64,000 nt of DNA from Mycolicibacter icosiumassiliensis (GCF_900078685.2 NZ_LT546166.1:2620832-2684831); one strand, 5' to 3'. Numbered from the stretch's first letter, positions 20,792 through 31,657 are shown. Numbers and translations: made by a program. Notes: generated from the sequence alone by a model not told the origin.

Positions 20792-21534
20792 TATGACGTG
20801 GCGGGCAACCGCGAGGCGGCCGCATCGTCCAGCAGCCACACCGTCTGCTCGCGTCCCGTCGCTCCGGCGGCGGGCACCGCGACCGGGTCGGCGCCCCCGA
20901 CCGCGGCGGCGACCGCTTCGGCCTTGGACTCACCGGCCACCACCAGCCACACTTCGCGGGAACGCTGGATCGCGGGCAGTGTCAGGGTGATTCGGCGCGG
21001 GGGAGGCTTGGGCGAGTCGTAGACCGGCAACACCAGCCGGGCGGATTCGGCTACCGCCGGGGTGTCTGGGAACAATGAGTTGACGTGGCCTTCACCACCC
21101 ATGCCCAGCAGGTGCACATCGAAGTCCGGGGTGCGCTCACCGGGCTCGGCATGATCGGCCAACACCTGCTCGTAGGCCAGCGCGGCGACATCCAGATCAT
21201 CGCCGAACGCGCCGTCGCTGGCCGCCATCGCATGAATATTGTCGGCCGGGATCCCGACGTGGTCCAGCAGAGCCTCGCGGGCCTGCTTGTCGTTGCGTTC
21301 GTCGTCGTCGCTCGGCACGAACCGGTCATCGCCGAAATACACCTGCACGCATCCCCAGTCGATCCGCGCGGCATGCTCGCGGAGCCGGCGCAGCATCCCG
21401 ATACCGGTACCTCCCCCGGTCAGCACGATCAGTGCCCGCCCCCGGGCGGCGATGGCCGACTCGACGGCGTCGGCCAACCGGTCACCGGCCGCGGCGACCA
21501 GCGCATCCGCATCGGGGTAGGTCACAACGGTCAC
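20791..21534 (-). CDS. pgl: 6-phosphogluconolactonase
   Basis: The 247-residue enzyme hydrolyses 6-phosphogluconolactone, the product of Zwf. The family motifs are present: [15 protein letters not shown] near the N-terminus, [17 protein letters not shown] and [19 protein letters not shown], and RITLTLPAI. The GTG start at 21534 overlaps the opcA stop (GTGA). It is called devB in M. tuberculosis, and the lengths agree. Confidence 0.94.
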   Translation of the reverse strand: MTVVTYPDADALVAAAGDRLADAVESAIAARGRALIVLTGGGTGIGMLRRLREHAARIDWGCVQVYFGDDRFVPSDDDERNDKQAREALLDHVGIPADNIHAMAASDGAFGDDLDVAALAYEQVLADHAEPGERTPDFDVHLLGMGGEGHVNSLFPDTPAVAESARLVLPVYDSPKPPPRRITLTLPAIQRSREVWLVVAGESKAEAVAAAVGGADPVAVPAAGATGREQTVWLLDDAAASRLPATS

Positions 21535-22442
21535 GGGTACTCCACTTCTTCGAGACCGGCCAGCGCCTCGGCGTAGATGGCGTCGGGGTCCAGCCGGCGC
21601 AGGTCTTCGGCCAAGCACTCCGCGGTCACCCGGCGGGGCAGCGGCACCAACGCCGGGGGCTTGCCGGTGCGGCTCAAGGTGGCGGTGACCCCGTCCTGGG
21701 GGCGGCTGAGCGCCACGGTCTCGCTGTCGCGGGTCAATTCGATCTTCAGTTCGCCGACCGCGCGCCGCACCGGACCGTCGATGCGACTGGCCAGCCAGCC
21801 GGCCAGAATGTCCAGGGCAGGCTCGGTCGCCAGCCCGGAGACCACCGCAGCGCGGATCGGCTCAAACGGCGGCTGATCCAGCGCGGAGGCCAGCAACGCC
21901 CGCCAGTAGGTGATGCGACTCCACGACAGGTCGGTGTCGCCAGGGGTGTAGCCGCTTCGACGGCTCTTGATGGCGGCCAGCGGATCCGGGCTGTTGGTGG
22001 CGTCGGTGATTCGCCGCAGGGCCAGCGTGCCCAGCGGGTCGCGGGCCGGTGCCTCCGGCGCGACGTCGGGCCACCAGGCCACCACCGGGATATCGGGCAG
22101 CAGGAACGGCGTCACGGCCGAGTCGGCATGTCCGGCCAGTGGGCCGAACAGGCGCAACACCACCACTTCGCCGGCGCCGGCGTCGCCGAACAGCCGCAGC
22201 TGGGCATCCAGACGGGCTTCGGGTGCGTCGCTGTCCTCGGTTACCACCACGATCACCCGGCTCGGATGCTCCTGGCTGGCGATGTTGGCCGCCTCGATGG
22301 ACTCGTCGAGCAGCACGTCGTTGTCGAGGGCGATGATCAGACTCAGCACCCGGCCGGTTGTTCCGGCACCGACCTGCTCGCGCAGCTCGTTGAGTTTCTT
22401 GTTGATTGCGGTGGTGGTGGTGTTCGGCAGCTCGATAATCAT
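21531..22442 (-). CDS. opcA: Glucose-6-phosphate dehydrogenase assembly protein OpcA
   Basis: The 303-residue protein is the actinobacterial/cyanobacterial partner needed for full activity and oligomerisation of glucose-6-phosphate dehydrogenase. The start [20 protein letters not shown] and the segment [10 protein letters not shown] are characteristic. The ATG at 22442 overlaps the zwf stop (ATGA), and the GTG of pgl overlaps its own stop. In-frame codons further upstream lie inside zwf and are not needed. Confidence 0.93.
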   Translation of the reverse strand: MIIELPNTTTTAINKKLNELREQVGAGTTGRVLSLIIALDNDVLLDESIEAANIASQEHPSRVIVVVTEDSDAPEARLDAQLRLFGDAGAGEVVVLRLFGPLAGHADSAVTPFLLPDIPVVAWWPDVAPEAPARDPLGTLALRRITDATNSPDPLAAIKSRRSGYTPGDTDLSWSRITYWRALLASALDQPPFEPIRAAVVSGLATEPALDILAGWLASRIDGPVRRAVGELKIELTRDSETVALSRPQDGVTATLSRTGKPPALVPLPRRVTAECLAEDLRRLDPDAIYAEALAGLEEVEYP

Positions 22443-23995
22443 GGCCGCCGCCATTCCCGCCCGGTTCGCGCCAGCATCTCGAACGACGACTGCGGCCCCC
22501 AGCTGCCGGCCTCATAGGGCTCGGGCTTGCCATGTTCTGCCCAGTTTTCCAACACCGGATCAAGTATCTCCCAAGACAATTCGACCTCGGCGTTGACCGG
22601 GAACAGGGACGGCTCGCCCAGCAGCACATCCAGGATCAGGCGTTCGTAGGCCTCCGGCGAATCCTCGGAGAACGCCGATCCGTAGGAGAAGTCCATGTTG
22701 ACGTCGCGGACCTCCATCAGGTGGCCGGGAACCTTGGACCCGAACCGCAAGGTGATCCCCTCGTCGGGCTGCACTCGGATCACCAGTGCGTTCTTGCCCA
22801 ATTCGTCGGTCATGGTGGCGTCGAACGGCAGGTGCGGGGCCCGTTTGAACACCAGGGCGATCTCGGTGACCCGCCGCCCCAGCCGCTTACCGGTGCGCAG
22901 ATAGAACGGCACGCCGGCCCAGCGCCGGGTGTCCACCTCCAGGGTGATCGCCGCGAAGGTCTCGGTGCGCGAATCGTGGGCGAAGCCCTCCTCGTCGAGC
23001 AGGCCGACGACGTGTTCACCGCCCTGCCACCCGGCGGCGTACTGGCCGCGGGAGGTGGTCTCATCCAACGGCTCTGCCAGCCGGGTGGCCGAGAGCACCT
23101 TGATCTTCTCGGCTTGCAGTTCGGCGGGGGAGAAGTTCACCGGCTCTTCCATCGCGGTGAGGGCGAGCAACTGCAGCAGGTGGTTCTGGATCACGTCCCG
23201 GGCTGCGCCGATGCCGTCGTAGTAGCCGGCTCGCCCGCCCAAGCCGATGTCTTCGGCCATGGTGATCTGCACGTGGTCGACGTAGTGGGCGTTCCAGATC
23301 GGGTCGAACAGCTGGTTGGCGAAGCGCAGCGCCAGGATGTTCTGGACCGTCTCCTTGCCCAGATAGTGGTCGATCCGGAATACCGACTCCTCGGGAAACA
23401 CGCTGTTGACCACGCTGTTGAGTTCGACCGCGCTGGCTAGATCGTGACCGAACGGCTTCTCGATCACCACCCGGCTCCACCGGCCATCTCGCGGCCGGGC
23501 CAGCCCGGTTGAGTGCAGCTTCTCGCAGACCACCGGGAACGCGCCGGGCGGGATCGACAGGTAGAAGGCGTGATTGCCGCCGGTGCCGCGTTCGGCGTCG
23601 AGCTGCTCAAGGGTCTGTGCCAGCCGGGCAAAGGCCTCGTCGTCATCGAACGTGCCTGTCACGAAACGGAATCCGGATGCGAGCCGGTCCCACACCACCT
23701 GACGGAACGGGGTTCGGGCGTGCTGCTTGACGGCCTGGTAGACCACGTCGGCGAAATCCTCGTCGGCCCAGTCCCGGCGGGCGAACCCGACCAGCGCGAA
23801 GGTGGGCGGCAGCAGCCCGCGGTTGGCCAGGTCGTAGATGGCCGGCATCAGCTTCTTGCGAGCCAGGTCTCCGGTGACTCCGAAGATCACCACACCGCAG
23901 GGGCCGGCGATGCGCGGCAGGCGCTTATCCCGTTTGTCCCGCAGCGGATTTCGCCACCCCGCTGAAGTTTTACGCGCTGTCTGGGCGCCGGCCAT
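22439..23995 (-). CDS. zwf: Glucose-6-phosphate 1-dehydrogenase
   Basis: The 518-residue enzyme makes 6-phosphogluconolactone and reduced cofactor, the entry step of the oxidative pentose-phosphate pathway. The nucleotide motif VIFGVTGDLARKKLMPA and the active-site signature FRIDHYLGKETVQNILALRF are intact. The ATG at 23995 lies four bases after the tal stop. It was chosen over upstream in-frame codons because the N-terminus (MAGAQTARKTSAGWRNPLRD) then resembles the M. tuberculosis Zwf2 protein in length and content. Confidence 0.95.
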   Translation of the reverse strand: MAGAQTARKTSAGWRNPLRDKRDKRLPRIAGPCGVVIFGVTGDLARKKLMPAIYDLANRGLLPPTFALVGFARRDWADEDFADVVYQAVKQHARTPFRQVVWDRLASGFRFVTGTFDDDEAFARLAQTLEQLDAERGTGGNHAFYLSIPPGAFPVVCEKLHSTGLARPRDGRWSRVVIEKPFGHDLASAVELNSVVNSVFPEESVFRIDHYLGKETVQNILALRFANQLFDPIWNAHYVDHVQITMAEDIGLGGRAGYYDGIGAARDVIQNHLLQLLALTAMEEPVNFSPAELQAEKIKVLSATRLAEPLDETTSRGQYAAGWQGGEHVVGLLDEEGFAHDSRTETFAAITLEVDTRRWAGVPFYLRTGKRLGRRVTEIALVFKRAPHLPFDATMTDELGKNALVIRVQPDEGITLRFGSKVPGHLMEVRDVNMDFSYGSAFSEDSPEAYERLILDVLLGEPSLFPVNAEVELSWEILDPVLENWAEHGKPEPYEAGSWGPQSSFEMLARTGREWRRP

Positions 23996-23999
23996 CAGA

Positions 24000-25112
24000 T
24001 CACTTAGCCTCTTCGAGCTGCGTTGCCGTGGCGTCCAGCAGTTCACCCCAGGACGCCTCGAACTTCTCGACGCCCTCATTCTCCAGCACTAAGAACACGT
24101 CGGTCAGGTCGATGCCCACCGCGGCGAGGTGGTCGAAGACCTGCTGGGATGCCGACGCGGTTCCGGTGATGGTGTCACCGGTGATGTCACCGTGGTCGGC
24201 GACTGCGTCCAGCGTCGGTTCGGGCATGGTGTTGACGGTATGGGCCGCGACCAGCTCGGTGACATACAGGGTGTCCGGGTAGTCCGGGTTCTTGACGCCG
24301 GTCGACGCCCACAACGGGCGCTGCACCCGCGCACCGTGGGCCGCCAGCGCGGCGAAGCGCTCGCTGGCGAAAACTTCCTCGTAGGCGGCGTAGGCCAATC
24401 GCGCGTTGGCGAGACCGGCCTTGCCGCGCAGCGCCAGGGCCTCGGCCGAGCCGATCTTCTCCAGCCGGGCGTCGATCTCGGTGTCCACCCGGGACACGAA
24501 GAACGACGCCACCGAGTGGATCTTGGCCAGGTCGTGTCCGGCGGCCTTGGCGGCTTCCAGGCCGGCCAGGTAGGCGTCCATCACCTCGCGGTGCCGTTCG
24601 ACGGAGAAGATCAGCGTGACGTTGACCGAAATCCCTTCGGCCAGTACCGCGGTGATGGCCGGCAGACCCGCCTTGGTGGCCGGAATCTTGATGAACAGGT
24701 TCGGCCGGTCGACGATCTTCCATAGTTCGACGGCCTGGGCCACCGTCTTGTCGGTGTCATGGGCCAGGCGGGGGTCGACCTCGATCGACACCCGGCCGTC
24801 CACGCCATCGGAGGCCTCCCACGCGGCAGCGAGTACATCGCAGGCGTTGCGCACGTCGTCGGTGGTGACGGTGCGGATCACCGCGTCCACGTCGGCGCCG
24901 CGAGCGGCCAGCTCGGCCAGCTGCTTGTCGTAGGCGTGCCCCTTCTCCAGCGCCTTCTGGAAGATGGTCGGGTTGGTGGTCACCCCGACCACGCTGCGAG
25001 TGGCGACGAGCTCGGCCAGGTTGCCCGACGTGAGCCGGTCGCGAGACAGATCATCGAGCCACACCGACACGCCGGCGGCGCTGAGAGCGGCAAGCTTGGG
25101 GTTCTGAGTCAT
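24000..25112 (-). CDS. tal: Transaldolase
   Basis: The 370-residue TIM-barrel enzyme moves a dihydroxyacetone unit between sugar phosphates. It belongs to the long actinobacterial TalAB-like subfamily: [15 protein letters not shown] near the N-terminus, [15 protein letters not shown], and [16 protein letters not shown] with the Schiff-base lysine. It lies 33 bases downstream of tkt with AAGGAGCG before its ATG. Confidence 0.95.
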   Translation of the reverse strand: MTQNPKLAALSAAGVSVWLDDLSRDRLTSGNLAELVATRSVVGVTTNPTIFQKALEKGHAYDKQLAELAARGADVDAVIRTVTTDDVRNACDVLAAAWEASDGVDGRVSIEVDPRLAHDTDKTVAQAVELWKIVDRPNLFIKIPATKAGLPAITAVLAEGISVNVTLIFSVERHREVMDAYLAGLEAAKAAGHDLAKIHSVASFFVSRVDTEIDARLEKIGSAEALALRGKAGLANARLAYAAYEEVFASERFAALAAHGARVQRPLWASTGVKNPDYPDTLYVTELVAAHTVNTMPEPTLDAVADHGDITGDTITGTASASQQVFDHLAAVGIDLTDVFLVLENEGVEKFEASWGELLDATATQLEEAK

Positions 25113-25145
25113 GTTGCGCTCCTTCTCAATCGGTTTCGATTGACG

Positions 25146-27245
25146 TCAGTTGTCCAGGGTTCTCATCGCCGCGGCGACGACGGCGTCGGCGGTCAGACCG
25201 AACTCACGGAACAGCGTTTGGTAGTCGGCGGATTCGCCGTAGTGCTCGATGGACACGATCTCGCCGGTATCGCCGACGATCTTGTGCCAGCACTGCGCGA
25301 TGCCGGCCTCAACGGCCACCCGAGCCGAGACCGCGGGCGGCAGCACCGCGTCGCGGTAGTCCGCCGGCTGTGATTCGAACCATTCCAGACAGGTCATCGA
25401 CACCACGCGGGCATTGATGTCCTTGGCCGCCAAGATCTTCTGCGCCTCGACGGCGAGCTGCACCTCGGACCCGGTGGCGATCAGCACCACGTCGGGGTTG
25501 CCGGTGGCGGCGGCGTCCAGACCACCCAGCACGTAGCCGCCGCGTGCGACGCCTAGCGCGTCGGTGCCCTCCAGGATCGGCACATTCTGCCGGGTCAGGA
25601 TCAGCCCGACCGGCCCGCTGCTCGCGCCGCGGGCCAGGACGGTGCGCCAGGCGTAGGCCGTCTCGTTGGCGTCCGCCGGTCGCACCACCGACAGTCGGGG
25701 GATGGCACGCAGCGCCGCCAGATGCTCGATCGGCTGGTGCGTCGGGCCGTCTTCGCCGAGCCCGATCGAGTCGTGCGTCCACACGTAGATCGGGTCGATG
25801 TCCATCAACGCCGCCAGCCGCACCGCGGGCCGCATGTAGTCGGAGAACTGTAGAAACGTGCCGCCGTAGGCGCGGGTGGGTCCGTGCAGCACGATGCCGG
25901 ACAGGATCGAGCCCATCGCGTGCTCGCGGATGCCGAAGTGCAAAGTGCGGCCATACGGGTCGGCGGTGTATTCGCCGGTGGAGATCGACGCCGGCCCGAA
26001 CGACTTGACGCCGTCCATGGTGGTGTTGTTGCTGCCCGCCAGATCGGCTGAACCGCCCCACAATTCGGGAAGCTTCGCACCCACGGCGTTGAGGACTTTG
26101 CCGGAAGCAGCGCGAGTGGCAACGGCCTTGGAGCCGGGCTCCCAGTACGGCAGCTCGGCGTCCCAGCCATCGGGCAGTTCGCCGGCGAGCAACCGGTCCA
26201 GCAGCGCCTTGCGCTCCGGCTCGCGGGCAGCCCACGACTCGAACTGCGCCTGCCAGTCGGCGTGGGCCGCCTTGCCGCGTGCCACCAGCCCCCGGGTGTG
26301 GGTGATCACGTCTTCGCGGACGTCGAACGCCTTGTCCGGGTCGAATCCGAGTGCGGACTTGGTGGCGGCCACCTCGTCGCCGCCGAGCGCCGAACCGTGG
26401 ATAGCGCCGGTGTTCATCTTGCCCGGGGAGGGGTAGCCGATGATCGTGCGCAGCGAGATGAACGACGGCTTGTCGGTGACGGCCTTCGCCGCCGCGATCG
26501 CCTCTTCGATGCCGGTCACGTTCTCGCCGCCCTCGACCTCCTGGACGTGCCAGCCGTAGGCCCGGTAGCGGGCCGCGGTGTCCTCGCAGAGTGCGATCGC
26601 GGTGTCGTCCTCGATGGAGATCTTGTTGTGGTCGTAGAACACGATGAGGTTGCCCAGCTGCTGGACGCCGGCCAGCGAGGACGCCTCACTGGTGACGCCC
26701 TCCTCGATGTCGCCGTCCGAGGCGATCACGTAGACGAAGTGGTCGAACGGGCTCTCGCCGGGCGCGGTGTCCGGGTCGAACAGGCCGCGCTCGTAGCGGG
26801 CGGCCATCGCCATGCCGACCGCCGAGGCCAGGCCCTGGCCGAGTGGTCCGGTGGTGATCTCCACACCCTTGGTGTGGCGGAACTCCGGGTGGCCCGGGGT
26901 CTTGGAACCCCAGGTGCGCAGCGCTTCGATATCGGCCAGTTCCAGCCCGAAACCGCCGAGGTAGAGCTGGATGTACAGGGTCAGGCTGGAGTGCCCGCAG
27001 GACAGCACGAACCGGTCGCGGCCCAACCAGTGAGTGTCGGACGGGTCGTGGCGCATCACCCGCTGGAACAGCGTGTAGGCCAGTGGGGCCAGGCTCATCG
27101 CGGTGCCCGGATGGCCGTTGCCGACCTTCTGCACCGCGTCAGCGGCCAGCACCCGGGCGGTGTCGACTGCGACGGAGTCGATCTCGGCCCAGTCTGCGGG
27201 GTGGTGCGGGCGGGTAAGAGCGGAGATCTCTGCAGCAGTGGTCAC
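25146..27245 (-). CDS. tkt: Transketolase
   Basis: The 699-residue thiamine-diphosphate enzyme transfers two-carbon units in the non-oxidative pentose-phosphate pathway. Visible landmarks are KVGNGHPGTAMSLAPLAYTL, the ThDP motif ending in IASDGDIEEGVTSEA...NLIVFYDHN, the pyrimidine-domain LHFGIREHAMGSILSGI and YVWTHDSIGLGEDGPTHQPI. The GTG at 27245 gives the N-terminus expected from M. tuberculosis Tkt. A GTG at 27281 would add twelve residues, has no better ribosome-binding site and is an alternative. It is the first gene of a six-gene minus-strand operon. A TAGGGT box at 27302-27307 is a plausible -10. Confidence 0.95.
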   Translation of the reverse strand: MTTAAEISALTRPHHPADWAEIDSVAVDTARVLAADAVQKVGNGHPGTAMSLAPLAYTLFQRVMRHDPSDTHWLGRDRFVLSCGHSSLTLYIQLYLGGFGLELADIEALRTWGSKTPGHPEFRHTKGVEITTGPLGQGLASAVGMAMAARYERGLFDPDTAPGESPFDHFVYVIASDGDIEEGVTSEASSLAGVQQLGNLIVFYDHNKISIEDDTAIALCEDTAARYRAYGWHVQEVEGGENVTGIEEAIAAAKAVTDKPSFISLRTIIGYPSPGKMNTGAIHGSALGGDEVAATKSALGFDPDKAFDVREDVITHTRGLVARGKAAHADWQAQFESWAAREPERKALLDRLLAGELPDGWDAELPYWEPGSKAVATRAASGKVLNAVGAKLPELWGGSADLAGSNNTTMDGVKSFGPASISTGEYTADPYGRTLHFGIREHAMGSILSGIVLHGPTRAYGGTFLQFSDYMRPAVRLAALMDIDPIYVWTHDSIGLGEDGPTHQPIEHLAALRAIPRLSVVRPADANETAYAWRTVLARGASSGPVGLILTRQNVPILEGTDALGVARGGYVLGGLDAAATGNPDVVLIATGSEVQLAVEAQKILAAKDINARVVSMTCLEWFESQPADYRDAVLPPAVSARVAVEAGIAQCWHKIVGDTGEIVSIEHYGESADYQTLFREFGLTADAVVAAAMRTLDN

Positions 27246-27451
27246 GAACTTCGGGTCCTCATCTTCGAGATAGGTCTTCACAACAAGCCTGGTTGATTCT
27301 CACCCTAATGCGGGCACGCGCAGTGTTGCAGGTCCGGTCGCCGTGTGGATTCGCCGTGAATTGACCCTGCGATTCGGACGACCTGGCCAAGCGGTCTACC
27401 ATCGTCCGTAGTAGAAGCTGGCGTCGCAGCTGCCATCCTAGGAGTCATCAC

Positions 27452-28375
27452 GTGAGTATTCGCGAGCGCGCTCAGCCGCGCCGAATACGCGCCGTGCGCA
27501 ACACGTTGTTGGCGTATCTGTCGCTGACCAAGCCCCGGATCATCGAGTTGTTGCTGGTCACGACCATTCCGGCGATGCTGCTGGCCGACCGCGGCACGGT
27601 GAATCCGCTGCTGATTTTCAACACGCTGATCGGCGGGATGCTCGCTGCCGCCAGCGCCAACGCGCTGAACTGCGTCGTCGACGCCGACATCGACAAGGTG
27701 ATGAAGCGCACGGCGCGCCGTCCGCTGGCTCGCGACGCAGTGCCGACCCGCAACGCCCTGGTGTTCAGCCTGGCGCTCGGTGCCGGCTCGTTCATGTGGC
27801 TGTGGCGTACCACGAACCTGATGTCGGGCTTGCTGGCCACGGCCACCATCGCGTTTTATGTGCTGGTCTACTCGATGATGCTCAAGCGGCGTACCTCCCA
27901 GAACGTGGTGTGGGGCGGGGCGGCCGGCTGCATGCCGGTGGTGATCGGCTGGTCGGCGGTCACCGGCACCATCGGCTGGCCGGCGGTGGTGATGTTTCTG
28001 GTGATCTTCTTCTGGACGCCGCCGCACACCTGGGCGCTGGCGATGCGCTACAAGGAGGACTACGCGGCGGCAGGGGTGCCCATGCTGCCGGTGGTCGCCA
28101 GTGAGCGCGTCGTCACCCACCGGATCGTCCTCTATACCTGGGCGACGGTGCTGGCGACGTTGGCGCTGGTGCCCGCCGCCGGCTGGCTGTACGCGGCGGT
28201 GGCGGTCCTGGCCGGGGCATGGTTCTTGACCATGGCCCACCAGCTCTACGCCGGAGTGCGTCGCGGTGAGCCGGTCAAGCCCCTGCGGCTGTTCCTGCAG
28301 TCGAATAATTACCTCGCACTGCTCTTCTGCGCGCTGGCGGTGGACTCGGCCCTCGGCCTGCCCACCCTGTTCTAA
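27452..28375 (+). CDS. ctaB: Protoheme IX farnesyltransferase (heme O synthase)
   Basis: The 307-residue polytopic membrane protein of the UbiA prenyltransferase family attaches a farnesyl group to protoheme, the first step of heme A synthesis for cytochrome aa3. The allylic-diphosphate motif is [20 protein letters not shown], and [20 protein letters not shown] and [19 protein letters not shown] are the conserved loops. About nine helices are predicted. The GTG start follows TAGGAG. CtaA, the next enzyme, lies at 33528-34478. Confidence 0.95.
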   Translation: MSIRERAQPRRIRAVRNTLLAYLSLTKPRIIELLLVTTIPAMLLADRGTVNPLLIFNTLIGGMLAAASANALNCVVDADIDKVMKRTARRPLARDAVPTRNALVFSLALGAGSFMWLWRTTNLMSGLLATATIAFYVLVYSMMLKRRTSQNVVWGGAAGCMPVVIGWSAVTGTIGWPAVVMFLVIFFWTPPHTWALAMRYKEDYAAAGVPMLPVVASERVVTHRIVLYTWATVLATLALVPAAGWLYAAVAVLAGAWFLTMAHQLYAGVRRGEPVKPLRLFLQSNNYLALLFCALAVDSALGLPTLF

Positions 28376-28851
28376 TACCTACCGCGCCACTCGAAACGGG
28401 TGTGCGGGTCCGCTGCGAACGCCGCGCTGATCCGAACCCGCATCCGCTCCGGCATGTCGGGCAGCGCTGTGCGCGGGTACCAGCGCGCGTCGGTGCTCTC
28501 GTCGTCGGCAGGGTAGGGCTCGCCCGCCACCCATCGCATCACGAAGACGTGATCGAGGTACTGCGCCCGGTCGCCGTTGACATGGGTGACGGGCGGGGTG
28601 ACGTGCACCCAGGCCAGCCGCTCGGGCACCGCGGTGACACCGGTCTCCTCGGCGACCTCGCGCACTGCGGCGTCGGCCGGCTCTTCGCCAGGGTCGACGA
28701 TCCCGGTCACCGGCGCCCAGATGCCGTTGTCGGCGCGCTCGACGAGCAGCACCTCCTCGCCGCGTACCACGACCGCCGTCACGCCGATCAGCCACAGCGG
28801 GTCGTGGCCGATATGGGCGCGGAGGTCGACGATGAACTGCGGAGTCGGCAT
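28372..28851 (-). CDS. NUDIX hydrolase
   Basis: The 159-residue protein contains a perfect NUDIX box, [17 protein letters not shown] followed by AEETGV (pattern GX5EX7REUXEEXGU). It should hydrolyse a nucleoside diphosphate linked to some group X. The substrate cannot be inferred. The ATG at 28851 is preferred; a GTG at 28875 would add eight residues. It is convergent with ctaB, and the stop codons overlap by four bases. Its upstream region adjoins the AT-rich PPE promoter. Confidence 0.88.
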   Translation of the reverse strand: MPTPQFIVDLRAHIGHDPLWLIGVTAVVVRGEEVLLVERADNGIWAPVTGIVDPGEEPADAAVREVAEETGVTAVPERLAWVHVTPPVTHVNGDRAQYLDHVFVMRWVAGEPYPADDESTDARWYPRTALPDMPERMRVRISAAFAADPHTRFEWRGRY

Positions 28852-28982
28852 GGAACTATCGTGCCAGTCGGCCACTTATGTTAATGGTTGTGTCATTAGG
28901 CCTGCATAAATCACAACATGAGCGCAGGTAACACGAGGGCGGAGCGTCTTGTGCGGGCGCCCCCGCCGGTATTCAATTTGCT

Positions 28983-28988
28983 GATAAT
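28983..28988 (+). promoter_or_regulatory. -10 box of the first PPE gene
   Basis: GATAAT preceded by CT lies in an AT-rich pocket (28960-29005) that stands out from the GC-rich surroundings. Transcription would begin near 28995, inside the Zur-like box, leaving a leader of about 30 bases with GGGGGA before the GTG at 29025. Confidence 0.45.
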
Positions 28989-29002
28989 GAAAATCATGTT
29001 CA
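28988..29002 (+). promoter_or_regulatory. Zur (FurB)-like operator upstream of the PPE genes
   Basis: TGAAAATCATGTTCA is a 7-1-7 palindrome with a single mismatch. It differs at one position from TGAAAATCATTTTCA, the type of box bound by actinobacterial Zur as I recall it. It overlaps the predicted transcription start of the PPE gene, the expected place for a zinc-dependent repressor. Confidence 0.55.
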
Positions 29003-29024
29003 ATATGCGTCTGGGGGATCGGCC

Positions 29025-30356
29025 GTGACCGCTGCGGCGCCGATCTGGCTGGCCTCCCCACCGGAAGTGCATTCAGCGCTGTTGAGTGCCGGAGCGGGGC
29101 CAGGCCCACTGCTGGCCTCCGCCGCCGCGTGGTCGGCGCTGAGTACCGAGTACACCGAGGCCGCCGACGAACTCATCGCGGTACTGGGAACCGTCCAGGC
29201 CGGGGCGTGGCAAGGGCCCAGCGGCGAGTCCTATGTGGCGGCACACGCCCCGTACCTGGCGTGGCTCAACCAGGCGAGCGCCGACAGTGCGACAACGGCG
29301 GTCCAGTGCGAGATGGCCGCCGTGGCCCACGTCAGCGCGCTGGCGGCGATGCCGTCATTGCCGGAACTGGCCGCCAACCACGCCACCCACGGGGTGCTGG
29401 TGGCGACCAACTTCTTCGGGATCAACACCATCCCGATCACGCTCAACGAGGCCGACTACGTCCGGATGTGGGTGCAGGCCGCGACGACGATGTCGACCTA
29501 TCAGGCCGCCAGCGACGCGGCGGTGGCTTCAGTGCCGCAGACGCCGCCGGCACCGCAGATCGTGAAATCAGAGACCGCGCAACCGGCCGACGACGATGAC
29601 GACGGCGGCGATAACCCGCTGGGTCTGCCGCAGTGGCTGGTCGATGCGCTGGAGAAGCTGGGCATCGGCAATAGTCAGCTGGCCCACGACCCTACCGTCA
29701 ACACCGCTCTCGACCAGGCTATCGCGCACCTGCTGCAGAACTTCGGCTACAACTGGGACCCGGCCGGCGGCACCCTCAACGGATTCGATTACGACTATTA
29801 CACGCAGCCGGCCCAATTGAGCTTCTGGGTCGCCCGGGCGCTGGAGTTGTTGGAGGATTTCCAGTACTTCGGCCAGCTGCTGACCCAGAACCCGGTACAG
29901 GCCATCCAGTGGTTCATCAGTTGGCAATTGTTCGACTTCCCGACGCACATCCTCGAGGTGGCCCAATTCCTGGCGCAGAGCCCGGCCCTGGTTGCCGCGC
30001 TGGCTGTCCCGGCCGTCGCGCCGCTGGGCGCGGTCGGCGGCCTGGCGGGTTTGGCGGGTCTGGCCGCGCTGCCCCAACCGGTCGCCGCGCCGGTGCCGAT
30101 CGTCCCGGCGCCCGATCTCGTTGCCGCATTCGGCGCCTCAACAACACCGGCTGTCCCGCCGGCGGCGGCGGGCATACCGGAACCCGTTCCGATACCGGGC
30201 GGGCCGAGTAGGTACGGCGGGAAGAACGGGGTGGCGACCGCGCTGACCCGCGACAGCGCGCCTGCCGCGGGGCTGACGGTGACGTCCGGCGGTGCATTCG
30301 ACGACGCGCCGCGGATGCCCTTGCTGCCGGGCAGCTGGCCGGACGAAAAAGGGTAG
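29025..30356 (+). CDS. PPE family protein, PPE-PPW subfamily
   Basis: The 443-residue protein has the PPE domain over about residues 1-180, with the Pro-Pro-Glu motif at 12-14 ([13 protein letters not shown]). The conserved [20 protein letters not shown] block follows, which I associate with PPE20-like proteins of M. tuberculosis. An acidic linker ([10 protein letters not shown]) and a long middle region come next. The C-terminus holds PLLPGSW, the PxxPxxW motif of the PPW subfamily. Such proteins are exported by type VII (ESX) systems, usually with a PE partner; no PE gene and no ESX genes are in the window. A Zur-like box in its promoter suggests a role under zinc limitation. Confidence 0.88.
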   Translation: MTAAAPIWLASPPEVHSALLSAGAGPGPLLASAAAWSALSTEYTEAADELIAVLGTVQAGAWQGPSGESYVAAHAPYLAWLNQASADSATTAVQCEMAAVAHVSALAAMPSLPELAANHATHGVLVATNFFGINTIPITLNEADYVRMWVQAATTMSTYQAASDAAVASVPQTPPAPQIVKSETAQPADDDDDGGDNPLGLPQWLVDALEKLGIGNSQLAHDPTVNTALDQAIAHLLQNFGYNWDPAGGTLNGFDYDYYTQPAQLSFWVARALELLEDFQYFGQLLTQNPVQAIQWFISWQLFDFPTHILEVAQFLAQSPALVAALAVPAVAPLGAVGGLAGLAGLAALPQPVAAPVPIVPAPDLVAAFGASTTPAVPPAAAGIPEPVPIPGGPSRYGGKNGVATALTRDSAPAAGLTVTSGGAFDDAPRMPLLPGSWPDEKG

Positions 30357-30400
30357 GAGTTCGGTAACCCGAAACTATAGATTCGCTAGAGTGAAGTCTT

Positions 30401-31657
30401 ATGTTCGGGCCTATGTGGATGGCGTCTCCGCCTGAGGTGCATGCGACGCTGCTCAGTTCCGGCCCCGGTCCCGGCCCACTGCTCGCTGCCGCGGGCGCGT
30501 GGTCGTCGCTGAGCGGGGCATATGCCGCAGCGGCACAGGATCTGACCGCACTGCTGGCATCGGTGGCGACCGGACTGTGGCGCGGTGTTGCCGCTGAGCA
30601 GTACCAGGCCGCGCATCTGCCACATCTGTCGTGGCTGTATCGGGCCGGCGTTGACAGCGCCCGGATTGCGGCCGCGCACGAACAGACGGCGGCGGCCTAT
30701 ACCGCCGCGCTGGCGGCGATGCCGACGGTGCCGGAGCTGGCCGCCAACCACGCCAGCCATGGGGTGTTGGTGGCGACGAATTTCTTTGGCATCAACACCA
30801 TTCCCATTGCGCTCAACGAGGCCGACTACTTTCGGATGTGGGTGCAGGCCGCCACCACGATGGCGACCTATGCGGCGGTCTGCGAAACGTCGGCGGCAGC
30901 GACCCCCGGTGTCACCGCGACGGTCCCGATCCAGAATTCGGCAGCGGCCTCATCACCGCCGCAATCGTCGGGAAATCCGTTGCAGGGACTGCTCGATTTC
31001 CTCGATCCGATCCTGAAAAGCCTGGGCATCCAAGACGGTGTGACCGCGCACGACCCGATGATCTCCAACGCCCTGACCACCGCCGTCTCGCACTTTCTGC
31101 AGAACTTCGGGATCAACTGGAATCCCGCCGCCGGCACCCTTAACGGCCAGGTCTACGACTACTACTCCAATGCCGCGCAACCCATCTGGTACCTCGCGCG
31201 TTCCCTCGAGCTTTTCGAGGACTTCCTCCATATCACCCAGGATCCGAGCCAGATCATCCCGGCGCTGCAATACCTTGCGGCGCTGGCGCTCTTCGACTGG
31301 CCGACCCACATCGCCCAGTTGGCGACGACGATCAGTCAGTCCCCGGCGCTGTTCGTCGCCGTGGCGGGTGCCGTGGTGGCTCCCGCCGGCACTCTGGGCG
31401 GCCTCGCCGGTCTGGCCGGACTGGGTCTGCCGCCGCCAGGGGTGGCCGCGGCCCCGGCGCCACCGGTGTTCGTCGCCGACGTGCCGGGCGCCGCGGTCGG
31501 TGCGCCGGCGATGGCACCACCGACCAGCCCGCCCGCCGGACCGCCGGCTTCCGCCCCGGCCGGTGCGAGCCCGCCGGCCCCGGCACCCGCGCCACCGGCG
31601 GCCGGTCCCAGCGACTCCGCAGACGCGCGGCCAGGCCCGGCCACGATGACGCGGTGA
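30401..31657 (+). CDS. PPE family protein, C-terminus lost by a frameshift
   Basis: This is a tandem paralogue of the preceding gene, 418 residues before the stop. The PPE motif is at 10-12 (MASPPEVHATLL), and the [18 protein letters not shown] block and middle region align well with the neighbour. The frame ends in a Pro/Ala-rich stretch without the PxxPxxW motif. That motif is found directly downstream in another frame (31654-31851). Adding one C to the run at 31636-31638 would join the frames as ARPGPGHDDAVMDL and give a 483-residue PPW-type protein. A TAGAGT box at 30387-30392 could be a separate -10. Confidence 0.75.
   Translation: MFGPMWMASPPEVHATLLSSGPGPGPLLAAAGAWSSLSGAYAAAAQDLTALLASVATGLWRGVAAEQYQAAHLPHLSWLYRAGVDSARIAAAHEQTAAAYTAALAAMPTVPELAANHASHGVLVATNFFGINTIPIALNEADYFRMWVQAATTMATYAAVCETSAAATPGVTATVPIQNSAAASSPPQSSGNPLQGLLDFLDPILKSLGIQDGVTAHDPMISNALTTAVSHFLQNFGINWNPAAGTLNGQVYDYYSNAAQPIWYLARSLELFEDFLHITQDPSQIIPALQYLAALALFDWPTHIAQLATTISQSPALFVAVAGAVVAPAGTLGGLAGLAGLGLPPPGVAAAPAPPVFVADVPGAAVGAPAMAPPTSPPAGPPASAPAGASPPAPAPAPPAAGPSDSADARPGPATMTR

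Noticed and set aside
28876..28960. AT-rich stretch between the NUDIX and PPE genes as a mobile-element scar
   Set aside because: No terminal inverted repeats, target-site duplications or transposase remnants are visible; a promoter region explains the composition.
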